A stretch of 64,000 nucleotides of DNA from Micromonospora parva (GCF_000718515.1 NZ_JNZS01000004.1:62001-126000); one strand, 5' to 3'; positions 26,626 through 37,782 are shown, counted from the first letter of the stretch. Made by a program: numbers and translations. The notes: generated from the letters alone by a model not told the origin.

Positions 26626-27519
26626 TCAGCGCAGGGTTTCGGTGGCGACCGCGCGGACGGCGGCGGTCAGCGCGGTCAGCACGTCCGACTCCAGCCGCCA
26701 GTGCTGCCAGTACAGCGGGACGTCGAGGTGTCGGCCCGGCGCGAGGTCGACCCAGCGGCCGGCGTCCAGGTCGGCCTGGGCGATCTGTTCGGGCACCAGG
26801 CTCCAGCCCAACCCGAGCCGGATCGTCTCGCTGAACGCCGGCACCGACGGCACGTAGTGCACCGGCGGGTCGAGCGGCCGACCGGCCACCGCCCGGATGA
26901 AGCGGTGCTGCACCCGGTCCTTCCGATCGAAGACGACAAGTGGCGCGCTCGCCAGCGTGACGGCGGTGAATCCGCCGGCGAAGTGGGACGCCGCGAACTC
27001 CGGGGTGGCCAGCGCGCGGTAGCGCATGGCGCCGAGTCGCAGCACCCGGCAGCCCTGCACGGCATCCCGCTGGGCGGTGACCGCCGCCGTCACCGAGCCG
27101 TCGCGGAGCAGTTCGGCGGTGTGGTCCTGGTCGTCCTGCCGCAGGTCGAACGAGAGCCCGGCCCGCTGCGGCAACCGGGCCAGCGCGGCGGGGAACCAGG
27201 TGGCCAGGGAGTCCGCGTTGACCACCACGGCGACCCGGATCCGGCCACCGCCGGCCAGCGGGCCGCGGGCGTCGGCCAGCGCCTCCCGTTCGAGCAGCAG
27301 CAGCTGGCCGGCGAGGCGCAGCAGCGGGCGGCCGGCGTCGGTCGCCACGCACGGTCGGGCGCGGCGGACCAGCACCTGGCCGACGGTCTCCTCCAACGCC
27401 TTGATCCGTTGACTCACCGCCGACGGCGTGACGTGCAGCAGCCGGGCCGCCGCGTCGAAGCTGCCCTCCGCCACCACCGCCGCGAGCGTCCGCAGCTGCG
27501 CCGAGTCGAGACCATCCAT
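26626..27519 (-). CDS. lysG: LysR family regulator, LysG/ArgP type
   Basis: This is a 297-residue LysR regulator with an N-terminal helix-turn-helix (LRTLAAVVAEGSFDAAARLLHVTPSAVSQRIKALE) and an effector-binding domain with the ArgP-like segments VVVNADSLATWFPAAL and QHRFIRAV. LysG/ArgP proteins sense Lys/Arg/His and activate the exporter encoded divergently; here lysE starts 40 bases away. TAAGCT (complement of 27526-27531) six bases before the ATG suggests a leaderless mRNA. Confidence 0.93.
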   Translation of the reverse strand: MDGLDSAQLRTLAAVVAEGSFDAAARLLHVTPSAVSQRIKALEETVGQVLVRRARPCVATDAGRPLLRLAGQLLLLEREALADARGPLAGGGRIRVAVVVNADSLATWFPAALARLPQRAGLSFDLRQDDQDHTAELLRDGSVTAAVTAQRDAVQGCRVLRLGAMRYRALATPEFAASHFAGGFTAVTLASAPLVVFDRKDRVQHRFIRAVAGRPLDPPVHYVPSVPAFSETIRLGLGWSLVPEQIAQADLDAGRWVDLAPGRHLDVPLYWQHWRLESDVLTALTAAVRAVATETLR

Positions 27520-27559
27520 CAGCTCAGCTTAAGTTGCGTCAGAATCTTTAGTTGGACTG

Positions 27560-29783
<2,224 letters not shown>

Positions 29784-29800
29784 CCCCCACCCCACTCCGG

Positions 29801-29859
29801 TTGACCATGAAGTTGTTGCCTCCCGCGTCGGCGTGTCATGGCAACAACTTCATGATCAA
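29801..29859. repeat. Long-arm inverted repeat, family C (ATGAAGTTGTTGCC)
   Basis: Arms 29801-29820 and 29840-29859 match at 19 of 20 positions with a 19-base loop. It lies between the convergent guaB1 and tetR genes. The core GTTGTTGCCTCC is close to that of 57388-57465 (GTTGCTGCCTCC). Confidence 0.85.
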
Positions 29860-29877
29860 CAGAGGAGAGGGCGGGGG

Positions 29878-30438
29878 TTAGGTTGTCAGTCGGCGCAGGA
29901 CTGTGCGGGCTGCCTCGCGGGGGTTGTCGCCCACTCGGTCGGGTAGCGCGCCGGCCAGCCAGAGGGTGGCGAAGCCGTGGGCGATCGACCAGGCGGCGAG
30001 CGCGTCCCGCCCGGGGTCGGCGGGCGCGTCGCCGGTGGGTAGTGTCGCCACCCCGGCGCGGAGCGCGGCGCCGGCCCGGCCCTGGGCGGCGATCAGCTCG
30101 GCGTCGTCGGAACGGTGCAGCTCCGGCCGGAACATCACCTCGAAGTACGCGCGGCGCGTGACGGCGAAGTCGACGTAGGCGACGCCGGCCTCCAGCAGGT
30201 CGCCATCCGCCTCGGTCAACGTCTGGGTCAGCAGGTCGAAGCCCTGCGTGGCGAGCGCGGTGAGCAGGCCCGCCTTGTCGCCGAAGTGGTGGGCGGGCGC
30301 GGCGTGCGAGACGCCGGCCCGTCGGGCCAGGTCGCGCAGGCTCAGCGCGACGGGCCCGACCTCCTCGATGGCCTCCAGCGCCGCGGCGAGCAGCGCGCGG
30401 CGCAGGTCGCCGTGATGGTACGAGCGGCTGTCGGTCAC
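29878..30438 (-). CDS. TetR/AcrR family transcriptional regulator
   Basis: This is a 186-residue TetR repressor. The helix-turn-helix is at about 10-55 (RRALLAAALEAIEEVG, then LSLRDLARRAGVSHAAPAHHFGDKAGLL), with a C-terminal ligand domain of the WHG type. The GTG start has TAGGAT six bases upstream; a perfect 19-bp palindrome occupies the -35/-10 spacer of this promoter. The adjacent DoxX gene is the probable target. Confidence 0.93.
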   Translation of the reverse strand: MTDSRSYHHGDLRRALLAAALEAIEEVGPVALSLRDLARRAGVSHAAPAHHFGDKAGLLTALATQGFDLLTQTLTEADGDLLEAGVAYVDFAVTRRAYFEVMFRPELHRSDDAELIAAQGRAGAALRAGVATLPTGDAPADPGRDALAAWSIAHGFATLWLAGALPDRVGDNPREAARTVLRRLTT

Positions 30439-30450
30439 CAGCGAATCCTA

Positions 30451-30469
30451 ATCTTGTCATTGACAAGAT
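30451..30469. promoter_or_regulatory. TetR operator O1
   Basis: ATCTTGTCATTGACAAGAT is a perfect 9-1-9 palindrome. On the minus strand it fills the spacer between GTGACA and TAGGAT of the tetR promoter. On the plus strand it contains TTGACA (30460-30465), the -35 of doxX. Confidence 0.85.
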
Positions 30470-30484
30470 GTCACGCGTCGGCGA

Positions 30485-30503
30485 ATCTTGTCACTGACAA
30501 GTT
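30485..30503. promoter_or_regulatory. TetR operator O2 at the doxX start region
   Basis: ATCTTGTCACTGACAAGTT matches O1 at 17 of 19 positions; the centres are 34 bp apart. It covers the -10 (GAATCT, 30483-30488) and the expected transcription start of doxX. Confidence 0.85.
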
Positions 30504-30521
30504 TCGTTGAGGAGGATTCCG

Positions 30522-30968
30522 ATGGCACCCCTGATCGCCCTGATCGCCGGCACCGCTCTGGCCCGACTCGCCGGCCTGGCCGGCATCGCCGCACTGGACG
30601 GCTGGATCCCCGCGCTGCGCGTCGGACTGGCCGTGATGTTCACGCTGACCGCCGTCGCGCACTTCGCCGGCCCCCGCCGGGCCGGACTGATCGCCATGGT
30701 CCCGCCCCGCCTGCCCCGGCCGGACCTGCTGGTCACCGTCACCGGCGTACTGGAGCTGGTCGGCGCGATCGGCCTGCTGCTGCCGGCGACCGCCCGGGTG
30801 GCGGCGGCCGGACTCGGCCTGCTCATGCTGGCCATGTTTCCGGCGAACGTCTCGGCCGCCCGTCGCCAGCTGACCCTCGCCGGCCGCCCGGTCACCCCGC
30901 TGGCCCAGCGCACCGCCCTGCAGATCCTGTTCGTGGCCGCCGCCACGGTAATTTCGTTTGGTGCCTGA
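30522..30968 (+). CDS. DoxX family membrane protein
   Basis: This is a 148-residue protein with four hydrophobic helices. The segments LRVGLAVMFTLTAVAHF and GVLELVGAIGLLLPATARVAA are the DoxX core. ATG at 30522 follows GAGGAGG at six to seven bases. DoxX-like proteins are linked to redox or quinone-related membrane functions; the role here is unknown. Control by the divergent TetR is strongly suggested by the two operators. Confidence 0.9.
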   Translation: MAPLIALIAGTALARLAGLAGIAALDGWIPALRVGLAVMFTLTAVAHFAGPRRAGLIAMVPPRLPRPDLLVTVTGVLELVGAIGLLLPATARVAAAGLGLLMLAMFPANVSAARRQLTLAGRPVTPLAQRTALQILFVAAATVISFGA

Positions 30969-30986
30969 CTATCAGGGGGCTAATCT
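30958..30986 (+). promoter_or_regulatory. marR promoter with palindromic operator in the spacer
   Basis: TTGGTG (30958-30963), a 17-base spacer and TAATCT (30981-30986) form a near-consensus promoter; the start would fall at the GTG at 30994 (leaderless). The spacer contains the 13-bp palindrome CCTGACTATCAGG (30964-30976), a likely MarR autoregulatory operator. The -35 overlaps the doxX stop codon region. Confidence 0.65.
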
Positions 30987-30993
30987 ACCTCTC

Positions 30994-31476
30994 GTGGAAC
31001 TCATCACCCTCCAGGACGTGCCGCTCGGCCGTCTCCTGGTGGTGGCCGGGCACCTCGTCGGGCAGCGGTGGAACCGCTACCTCGCCGAGGAGCACGGCCT
31101 CACCCAGGCCGGCATGATCACCCTGATGACGCTCGCCCGACACGGTGAGCTACCCCACCGCAAGGTTGCCGAGAAGGGGTTCGTCCGCCCGGCGACCCTG
31201 ACCGGCATCGTGGACACGCTGGAGCGTGACGGCCTGGTCGAGCGGCAGCGCGACGACAGCGACCGACGCAGCATCCGACTCGCCATCACTCCCGCCGGCC
31301 GGGAACGAGTGGCTGCGCTCGGCGCACTCATGCACTCCGGACGGCCACTCACCTCGGTCGACGCCGACCCGGCGAAAGCCCAGGTGATCCGGGAGTTTCT
31401 GCTTGAGGTCATCGGCAGCGGAGACGACCCGCGGATGACCGGACGCCCCACCGAAGCGGAGGACCCGGCGTGCTGA
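30994..31476 (+). CDS. MarR family transcriptional regulator
   Basis: This is a 160-residue winged-helix MarR protein: LTQAGMITLMTLARHGELPHRKVAEKGFVRPATLTGIVDTLERDGLVERQRDDSDRR-type core around residues 30-90 with the wing motif DDSDRRSIRL. GTG at 30994 is set by the promoter seven bases upstream; the open frame from 30958 begins inside the promoter. It overlaps the first ABC exporter gene by seven bases, so regulator and exporter form one operon. Confidence 0.92.
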   Translation: MELITLQDVPLGRLLVVAGHLVGQRWNRYLAEEHGLTQAGMITLMTLARHGELPHRKVAEKGFVRPATLTGIVDTLERDGLVERQRDDSDRRSIRLAITPAGRERVAALGALMHSGRPLTSVDADPAKAQVIREFLLEVIGSGDDPRMTGRPTEAEDPAC

Positions 31477-33203
31477 TCCGACTCCTGCGCGGCCAACTGC
31501 GCACCTATCAGAAACCGTTGCTGGCGGTGGTGCTGCTCCAGTTCGTGGGCACCATGGCCTCGCTCTACCTGCCCAGCCTCAACGCGGACATCATCGACCA
31601 GGGCGTGGCCCGGGGCGACACCGACTACATCGTGCGCACCGGCGGCTGGATGCTGCTGGTCAGCCTGATCCAGATCATCTGTTCGATCGCCGCCGTCTAC
31701 CTGGGCGCCCGGGTCGCGATGGGCTTCGGCCGGGACGTACGCGCCGAACTGTTCGGGCACGTCAACCGCTTCTCCGCCCGCGAGGTGGCCCGGTTCGGGG
31801 CGCCGTCGCTGATCACCCGCAACACCAACGACGTGCAGCAGGTGCAGATGCTCGTGCTGATGAGCTGCACGATGCTGGTCGCCGCACCGATCATGAGCGT
31901 CGGTGGGGTGTTCATGGCGCTGCGTGAGGACGTCGGGCTCTCCTGGCTGATGCTGGTCAGCGTGCCGGTGCTGGCCATCGCCCTCGGCGCGATCATCCGC
32001 CGGATGGTGCCGGGCTTCCGGCTGATGCAGACCCGCATCGACACTGTCAACCGCGTGCTGCGGGAGCAGATCACCGGCATCCGGGTGGTCCGCGCGTTCG
32101 TCCGCGAGCCGTACGAAACGGACCGTTTCGCCGTCGCCAACGCCGACCTGACCGCCACCGCGCTGCGTACCGGTCGACTGTTGGCGTTGATCTTCCCGGT
32201 GGTCATGCTGGTGCTGAACGTCTCCAGCGTGGCGGTGCTCTGGTTCGGCGCGCAGCGGGTGGACGCCGGCGCGATCCAGGTCGGCGCGCTCACCGCGTTC
32301 CTGCAGTACCTGATGCAGATCCTGATGGCGGTCATGATGGCCACCTTCATGCTGATGATGGTGCCGCGCGCGGCGGTGTGCGCCGAGCGGATCGTCGAGG
32401 TGCTGGACACCGACTCCTCGGTGGTTCCGGCCACCGCGCCGGTCACCGAGTTGCCCACCCGGGCCGAGCTGGAGCTGCGCGGGGTGCGCTTCCAGTACCC
32501 GGGAGCGGTGGAGCCGGTGCTGCGCGACATCTCCTTCCGGGCGACCCCGGGCACCACCACGGCCATCATCGGCAGCACCGGAGCGGGCAAGACGACACTG
32601 CTGTCGCTGATCCCCCGCCTGGTCGACGTGACCGCCGGCGCGGTGCTGGTCGACGGGGTGGACGTGCGGGAGTTGTCACCGGACGAGCTGTGGCGACGCA
32701 TCGGCCTGGTGCCGCAGCGGCCGTACCTGTTCACCGGGACGGTCGCCAGCAACCTGCGCTACGGCAACCCGGACGCCACCGACGAGGAGCTGTGGACGGC
32801 GCTGGAGATCGCCCAGGCCCGGGACTTCGTGGCCCAGATGCCCGGCGGGCTGGACGCCCCGATCGCGCAGGGCGGCACCACCGTCTCCGGTGGGCAGCGG
32901 CAGCGTCTCGCCATCGCCCGAGCGCTGGTCCGGCAACCGGAGATCTACCTCTTCGACGACTCGTTCTCCGCGCTCGACCTGGGCACCGACGCACGGCTGC
33001 GAGCGGCACTACGGCCGGTCACCGCACAGTCCGCGGTGGTGATCGTGGCCCAGCGGGTCTCCACGATCATCGACGCCGACCAGATCATCGTTCTCGAGAA
33101 CGGAGGGGTCGTCGGAGTGGGACGACATGCCGAGCTGTTGGAGACCTGCCCGACGTACGCCGAGATCGTGGCCTCGCAGCAGACGACGGAGGTGGCGGCA
33201 TGA
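31470..33203 (+). CDS. Heterodimeric ABC exporter, subunit with degenerate Walker B
   Basis: This is a 577-residue type IV ABC exporter half: six transmembrane helices (about 1-315) and an ATPase domain (about 335-570) with Walker [10 protein letters not shown], signature TVSGGQRQR and Walker [12 protein letters not shown]. The catalytic Glu after Walker B is Asp, marking the non-hydrolysing site of a heterodimer (BmrC/TmrA-like pairs). It lies downstream of marR (7-base overlap) and overlaps the partner gene by ATGA. A multidrug or natural-product exporter is likely. Confidence 0.95.
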   Translation: MLIRLLRGQLRTYQKPLLAVVLLQFVGTMASLYLPSLNADIIDQGVARGDTDYIVRTGGWMLLVSLIQIICSIAAVYLGARVAMGFGRDVRAELFGHVNRFSAREVARFGAPSLITRNTNDVQQVQMLVLMSCTMLVAAPIMSVGGVFMALREDVGLSWLMLVSVPVLAIALGAIIRRMVPGFRLMQTRIDTVNRVLREQITGIRVVRAFVREPYETDRFAVANADLTATALRTGRLLALIFPVVMLVLNVSSVAVLWFGAQRVDAGAIQVGALTAFLQYLMQILMAVMMATFMLMMVPRAAVCAERIVEVLDTDSSVVPATAPVTELPTRAELELRGVRFQYPGAVEPVLRDISFRATPGTTTAIIGSTGAGKTTLLSLIPRLVDVTAGAVLVDGVDVRELSPDELWRRIGLVPQRPYLFTGTVASNLRYGNPDATDEELWTALEIAQARDFVAQMPGGLDAPIAQGGTTVSGGQRQRLAIARALVRQPEIYLFDDSFSALDLGTDARLRAALRPVTAQSAVVIVAQRVSTIIDADQIIVLENGGVVGVGRHAELLETCPTYAEIVASQQTTEVAA

Positions 33204-35308
33204 GCGAGCGTGAGGAGCCCCGCACCGCGGCCGTACCCAGTCAGAAGCCGGCCGGCGAGCCGCGGACGCCGGGAGGCGACGCGCCACAACAGCCCGGCGG
33301 CGACGCCGCGCAGCAGCCCGGCGGGGACGCGCGGACGCCGAAGCGGCTGCCGCCCGGCCGTCAGGGCGGCGGCCCGGGGTGGATGGGCGCCGGGATGCCC
33401 GCCGAGAAGTCGATGAACTTCGGCCCGTCGGCCCGACGATTGCTCGGCCGGCTGCGCTCACACCGGTTGCACCTGGCCGCGATCATCACGTTGGCAGTGG
33501 TGAGCGTCGGGTTCAGCGTGGCCGGGCCGAAGATCCTCGGCCACGCCACCGACCTGATCTTCACTGGGGTGATCGGCCGGCAACTGCCCGCCGGCACCAC
33601 CGCCGACCAGGCCGTCGCGGCGGCCCGGGCCAGCGGCAACGACAGCTTCGCCGACATGCTGGCCCGGATGGACGTGGTGCCCGGGGTGGGCATCGACTTC
33701 AGCGCGCTGAGTCGGGTGCTGCTGCTGGCGCTCGGGCTCTACCTGGCGGCGAGCCTGCTGTCCTGGTGGCAGGGCTGGCTGCTCAACGGCGTGGTCCAGC
33801 GCACGGTGCTGCGACTGCGCGCCGAGGTGGAGGAGAAGCTCAACCGGCTGCCGCTGCCCTACTTCGACAGGCAGCCGCGCGGTGAGTTGCTCAGCCGGGT
33901 CACCAACGACATCGACAACATCTCCACCAGCCTCCAGCAGACCCTCAGCCAGCTCCTCACCTCGCTGCTGACCGTCATCGGGGTGCTGGCCGTGATGTTC
34001 TGGATCTCGCCGGTGCTGGCTCTGGTGGCCCTGGTCGCGGTGCCGTTGTCGGTGCTGGTCACCCAGCGCATCGCCAAGCGCTCGCAGAAGCAGTTCATCG
34101 CCCAGTGGGCGCACACCGGCGAGTTGAACGGCCAGATCGAGGAGGCGTACACCGGTCACGAGCTGGTGAAGGTCTTCGGCCGGCAGCGTGAGGTCGAGGC
34201 CGCCTTCCACGCGAAGAACGAGGAGCTGTTCCGGGCCAGCTTCGGGGCGCAGTTCATCTCCGGGATCATCATGCCGTCGATGATGTTCATCGGAAACCTG
34301 AGCTACGTGGCGATCGCCGTGGTCGGTGGGCTGCGGGTGGCCTCCGGCACGATGAGCCTCGGCGACGTGCAGGCGTTCATCCAGTACTCCCGCCAGTTCA
34401 CCCAGCCGCTCACCCAGCTCGCCTCGATGGCCAACCTGCTCCAGTCCGGGGTGGCCTCGGCCGAGCGGGTCTTCGCGGTGCTCGACGCGGACGAGCAGAC
34501 CCCCGACCCGGTCGAACCGGCCCGGGTCACCGACCCGCACGGTCGGGTGGAGTTCGAGCACGTCTCGTTCCGCTACGAGGCGGACAAGCCGCTGATCGAC
34601 GACCTGTCACTGGTCGCCGAGCCCGGTCACACGGTGGCCATCGTCGGCCCGACCGGTGCCGGCAAGACCACACTGGTCAACCTGGTGATGCGCTTCTACG
34701 AGCTGGACGCCGGCCGGATCACACTCGACGGGGTGGACATCACCACGATGCGCCGCGACGACCTGCGCGGCCGGATCGGCATGGTGCTCCAGGACACCTG
34801 GCTCTTCGGCGGAACCATCCGGGACAACATCGCCTACGGGCGGCCGGACGCCACCGAGGAGGAGATCCTCGCCGCGGCCCGGGCCACCTTCGTGGACCGG
34901 TTCGTGCGCAGCCTGCCCGACGGCTACGACACGGTCATCGACGAGGAGGGCAGCAACGTCAGCGCCGGCGAGAAGCAGCTCATCACCATCGCGCGGGCGT
35001 TCCTCGCCGAGCCGTCCCTGCTGATCCTGGACGAGGCCACCAGCTCGGTGGACACCCGCACCGAGGTGCTGCTGCAACGGGCGATGGCCGCGCTGCGCTC
35101 GGACAGGACCAGCTTCGTCATCGCGCACCGGCTCTCCACCATCCGCGACGCCGACCTGATCCTGATGATGGAGGACGGTCGGATCGTCGAGCAGGGCACC
35201 CACGAACAGTTGCTCGCCGCCCAGGGGGCGTACGACCGGCTCTACCGCTCGCAGTTCACCGGTGCGGTGGTCGACGAGGAACCCGCCGCGCAACCGGCGT
35301 CGGTGTAG
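33200..35308 (+). CDS. Heterodimeric ABC exporter, catalytic subunit
   Basis: This is a 702-residue partner. A 65-residue disordered N-terminus has four near-repeats of PGGDAPQQ type. Then come the six-helix domain (about 85-430), with an extra insertion of about 50 residues between the first two helices, and the ATPase domain (about 450-690). Walker A is GPTGAGKTT and Walker B is [12 protein letters not shown] with the catalytic Glu present. The ABC signature is degenerate (VSAGEKQ instead of LSGGQ), complementary to the partner subunit. ATG overlaps the upstream stop by four bases. Confidence 0.95.
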   Translation: MSEREEPRTAAVPSQKPAGEPRTPGGDAPQQPGGDAAQQPGGDARTPKRLPPGRQGGGPGWMGAGMPAEKSMNFGPSARRLLGRLRSHRLHLAAIITLAVVSVGFSVAGPKILGHATDLIFTGVIGRQLPAGTTADQAVAAARASGNDSFADMLARMDVVPGVGIDFSALSRVLLLALGLYLAASLLSWWQGWLLNGVVQRTVLRLRAEVEEKLNRLPLPYFDRQPRGELLSRVTNDIDNISTSLQQTLSQLLTSLLTVIGVLAVMFWISPVLALVALVAVPLSVLVTQRIAKRSQKQFIAQWAHTGELNGQIEEAYTGHELVKVFGRQREVEAAFHAKNEELFRASFGAQFISGIIMPSMMFIGNLSYVAIAVVGGLRVASGTMSLGDVQAFIQYSRQFTQPLTQLASMANLLQSGVASAERVFAVLDADEQTPDPVEPARVTDPHGRVEFEHVSFRYEADKPLIDDLSLVAEPGHTVAIVGPTGAGKTTLVNLVMRFYELDAGRITLDGVDITTMRRDDLRGRIGMVLQDTWLFGGTIRDNIAYGRPDATEEEILAAARATFVDRFVRSLPDGYDTVIDEEGSNVSAGEKQLITIARAFLAEPSLLILDEATSSVDTRTEVLLQRAMAALRSDRTSFVIAHRLSTIRDADLILMMEDGRIVEQGTHEQLLAAQGAYDRLYRSQFTGAVVDEEPAAQPASV

Positions 35309-35339
35309 GGCGGACCGCCATGCGTACAGCGGTCCGCCC
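35308..35339. terminator. Hairpin terminator between exporter and ThrRS genes
   Basis: A perfect 11-bp stem (GGGCGGACCGC / GCGGTCCGCCC) with a 10-base loop starts at the last base of the exporter stop codon and lies between two convergent genes. No U-tract. Confidence 0.7.
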
Positions 35340-35355
35340 CGGATCCGGCAGTCGG

Positions 35356-36573
35356 TCAGCCCTGCGGCAGCAGGTCGGTGGCGCGGGCCGCGACCTGCCC
35401 ACCGATCAGGGCGAGCGCGGCGTCGGCGGGCATCGGAGCCAGGGCGTGGCCGCCGCGCAGCCGCAGCGCGAGGTGGCCGTCGGCAACCTCCCGGGCACCC
35501 AACACCCCGAGGTACGGGACGCGGCGGCGGGCCGCGTCCCGTACCCGGGCGCCCAGCGAGCCGGCGACGTCGACAGCGACCCGCAGCCCGACCTCGGTCG
35601 CCCGGCGGGCCAGGTCGGCCGCCGCGTCGGCCTGGCCGTCGTCGACCGGCAGAAGCACCAGTTGCACCGGCGCGTACCAGGCCGGGAACGCCCCCTCGTG
35701 CACCTCGATGAGGTACGCGAACAGCCGCTCCATGCTGCCGACCAGACTGCGGTGCAGCATCACCGGTCGACGCCGGCCGCCATCCGAATCGGTGTACGAC
35801 AGGTCGAACCGTTCCGGTTTGTCGAAGTCCACCTGGATGGTGGAGATGGTCGACTCCCGGCCGGCCGCGTCGACGATCTGGATGTCGATCTTCGGGCCGT
35901 AGAAGGCGGCCTCCCCCGGCGCCTCCACGTACTCCACCCCGGCCAGCGCCTCTCGGAGCAGCGCCTCGGCGCGGGCCCACTGCGCGTCGTCGCCGACGTA
36001 CTTCTCGCCCGGCCCGCGCAGCGACAACCGGAACCCGGCCGGACGGACGCCGAGCGCGGCGTGCGCGGCGCGGATCAGCCCGAGGATCTCGACGACCTCC
36101 GCGCCGACCTGCTCGGGGGCACAGAAGGTGTGCGCGTCGTTGAGCGAGATGGCGCGGACCCGGGACAGCCCGCCGAGCACGCCGGAACGCTCCGAGCGGT
36201 ACATCCCGCCCAGCTCGGCGATCCGCAACGGCAACTCCCGGTAGGAGCGGCCCCGCGCCCGGAAGACCAGCGCGTGGTGCGGGCAGAGCGCCGGCCGGAG
36301 CACGAACTCGTCGTCGGCGCTCAGCCGCATCGGCGGGAACATGTCGTCGGCGAAGTAGCCGAGATGACCGGAGAGTTCGAAGAGTTCCCGCTTACCCAGC
36401 GGCGGCGAGTAGACGTGCTGGTGGCCGGAGCGGCGCTCCAACTCCCGGACGTACTCCTCGACGGCATGCCGGGCGGCGGCGCCCGCCGGCAGCCAGATCG
36501 GCAGGCCGGCGCCGGCCAGCGGATCGGAGACGAAGAGGTCCAGCTCGCGGCCGAGCCTACGGTGGTCGATCAT
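35356..36573 (-). CDS. thrS: Short threonyl-tRNA synthetase (catalytic + anticodon domains only)
   Basis: This is a 405-residue class II synthetase of ThrRS type. The catalytic core runs over about residues 25-290 (motif 1 region at PIWLPAGAAARHAVEEY, zinc-ligand region RPALCPHHALVF, motif 2 around GMYRSERSGVLGGLSRVRAISLNDAHTF, motif 3 MLHRSLVGSMERLFAYLIE). The anticodon-binding domain covers about 305-400. Full-length bacterial ThrRS is about 640 residues; the TGS and N2 editing domains are absent, so Ser-tRNA(Thr) could not be cleared in cis. A Thr-rich leader peptide (36677-36733) precedes it. Confidence 0.92.
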   Translation of the reverse strand: MIDHRRLGRELDLFVSDPLAGAGLPIWLPAGAAARHAVEEYVRELERRSGHQHVYSPPLGKRELFELSGHLGYFADDMFPPMRLSADDEFVLRPALCPHHALVFRARGRSYRELPLRIAELGGMYRSERSGVLGGLSRVRAISLNDAHTFCAPEQVGAEVVEILGLIRAAHAALGVRPAGFRLSLRGPGEKYVGDDAQWARAEALLREALAGVEYVEAPGEAAFYGPKIDIQIVDAAGRESTISTIQVDFDKPERFDLSYTDSDGGRRRPVMLHRSLVGSMERLFAYLIEVHEGAFPAWYAPVQLVLLPVDDGQADAAADLARRATEVGLRVAVDVAGSLGARVRDAARRRVPYLGVLGAREVADGHLALRLRGGHALAPMPADAALALIGGQVAARATDLLPQG

Positions 36574-37075
36574 GTCGGGCTCCTGGATCGGGTACGACCC
36601 GGAGGCGACCTGAGCTCCGTTCGGCGCGCTGCCCTCGGGGGCGGATCGCCCCGGGGCCTGGTCGACGGTGGTTACGTCAGAGCGGCGCGCCGGGGATTCC
36701 CGGCGTCGTGGTCTGCATTACCGCGCTGCGCATGGGGCGACCGTACCCGCGTGACGATCGGGGACGCACCTGGATTTACGGGGTGGGCCGCCGGCGCGGG
36801 ACCCGCCGGCGGCCCTGGCGGCCGAATCGTCAGGAACGGGGGACCCGACGGGCGTGGCCGCGCCGACAACGGTACGCCGACGAACGCCGATCCGCCGCCC
36901 GCCTCGAACGGGTGGACCGCCCCCCGAACCCGTCACCCGGCAGCGACCAGTCTCGTTGCAGGTGGGTGGCCCAGTGGTGTCGACGGTCACGACGGGCCGG
37001 GGCCCTCCACGGTGACGCCGGACACGACGTCAGGCTCAAGACACCCAATCGGCCGCATCCGGCGAGGTGGCAGGC
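36574..37075. other. Intergenic region between divergent thrS and dedA
   Basis: The thrS-proximal part holds the leader peptide and several GC-rich hairpins. One is GGGGCG-ATC-CGCCCC (about 36639-36653 on the minus strand), and another directly follows the Thr codons (GCCGGG/CCCGGC). The dedA-proximal 340 bases contain no recognisable gene, only the GAGG ribosome binding site at 37064. No T-box consensus was found. Confidence 0.55.
36677..36733 (-). promoter_or_regulatory. Threonine leader peptide / attenuator of thrS
   Basis: A short frame reads MRSAVMQTTTPGIPGAPL from ATG 36733 (or 13 residues from ATG 36718), ending with TGA at 36679-36677. It has three consecutive Thr codons (ACC ACG ACG). 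The bases after them can form a GCCGGG/CCCGGC hairpin, followed about 25 bases later by the GGGGCG/CGCCCC hairpin. It ends 104 bases upstream of thrS. The layout is that of ribosome-mediated attenuation responding to charged tRNA-Thr. Confidence 0.6.
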
Positions 37076-37696
37076 GTGCCCGAACTTCTGACTGACGTCG
37101 CGTCGCCGACGTGGGCGTACCTGGTGCTGCTCGCTCTGCTGATCGCGGACGCCTTCGTACCGGTGATACCCACCCAGATCGTCATGATCACCAGTGGTGC
37201 GCTCACCGTCTACGGCGGGCTCAGCCTGCCGGTCACCATCGCCGTCGGCGCACTCGGCGTGTTCGCCGGTGACCTGGCCTGCTACCTGCTCGGACGCAGC
37301 GCGCCGGACCGGCGCCCGCCCCGGCACGCCGAACTGAGCCGCGCCCGCCGGGTGGCCAGCCGGGTCACCCAGGGGCTGCGACAACCCGGGCCGATGGTCA
37401 TCCTGCTCTGCCGGTTCGTGCCCGGCGGCCGGATGGCGGCCTGCTTCTCGGCCGGGCGCAGCCGCTACCCCTACCGCCTGTTCGTGCTCTACGAGGCCGT
37501 CGCCGCACTGGGTTGGGCCACCTACGGCGCCCTGGTCGGGCACCTCGGAGGCACCGCGCTGACCGAGTCGGCGTGGCGGCTGGCCATCATCGCCACCGCC
37601 GCGGCGGCCGGCTTCGCCGCGGCCGGCTGGGCCATGACCCTGGTCAGCGCCCGCCACGCCCGCGCCGCAGCCACAGTCGACGTCCCCATCGACTGA
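37076..37696 (+). CDS. DedA family membrane protein
   Basis: This is a 206-residue DedA/VTT-domain protein with about five membrane helices. LIADAFVPVIPTQIVMITSGAL resembles the family's E/D-containing first re-entrant segment, and RFVPGGRMAACFSAG matches the conserved FRxxPGxR motif. DedA proteins act in undecaprenyl-phosphate or phospholipid flipping. GTG at 37076 has GAGG eight bases upstream; an in-frame GTG at 37067 is the alternative. Confidence 0.88.
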   Translation: MPELLTDVASPTWAYLVLLALLIADAFVPVIPTQIVMITSGALTVYGGLSLPVTIAVGALGVFAGDLACYLLGRSAPDRRPPRHAELSRARRVASRVTQGLRQPGPMVILLCRFVPGGRMAACFSAGRSRYPYRLFVLYEAVAALGWATYGALVGHLGGTALTESAWRLAIIATAAAAGFAAAGWAMTLVSARHARAAATVDVPID

Positions 37697-37710
37697 GTGT
37701 CGCAACCTTC

Positions 37711-37782
37711 GCGATCTTGCACTTTCTGTCCCAACAATTGGGGCATGCCCGCAGATAAGAACGACCGAAAGTGCAAGATCGC
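37711..37782. repeat. Long-arm inverted repeat, family A copy 2 (GCGATCTTGCACTT)
   Basis: Perfect 16-bp arms 37711-37726 (GCGATCTTGCACTTTC) and 37767-37782 surround a 40-base spacer. The arm core is identical to 7505-7577, while the spacer is unrelated. It begins 15 bases after the dedA stop. Confidence 0.88.

Noticed and set aside
30507..36573. Antibiotic biosynthesis or self-resistance cluster (exporters, MarR, short ThrRS)
   Set aside because: No PKS, NRPS, terpene, RiPP or tailoring genes occur in the window; the genes are in separate units with ordinary neighbours.
36574..36760. T-box riboswitch upstream of thrS
   Set aside because: No AGGGTGGNACC-type T-box sequence and no specifier-loop architecture were found; the Thr leader peptide explains the region better.
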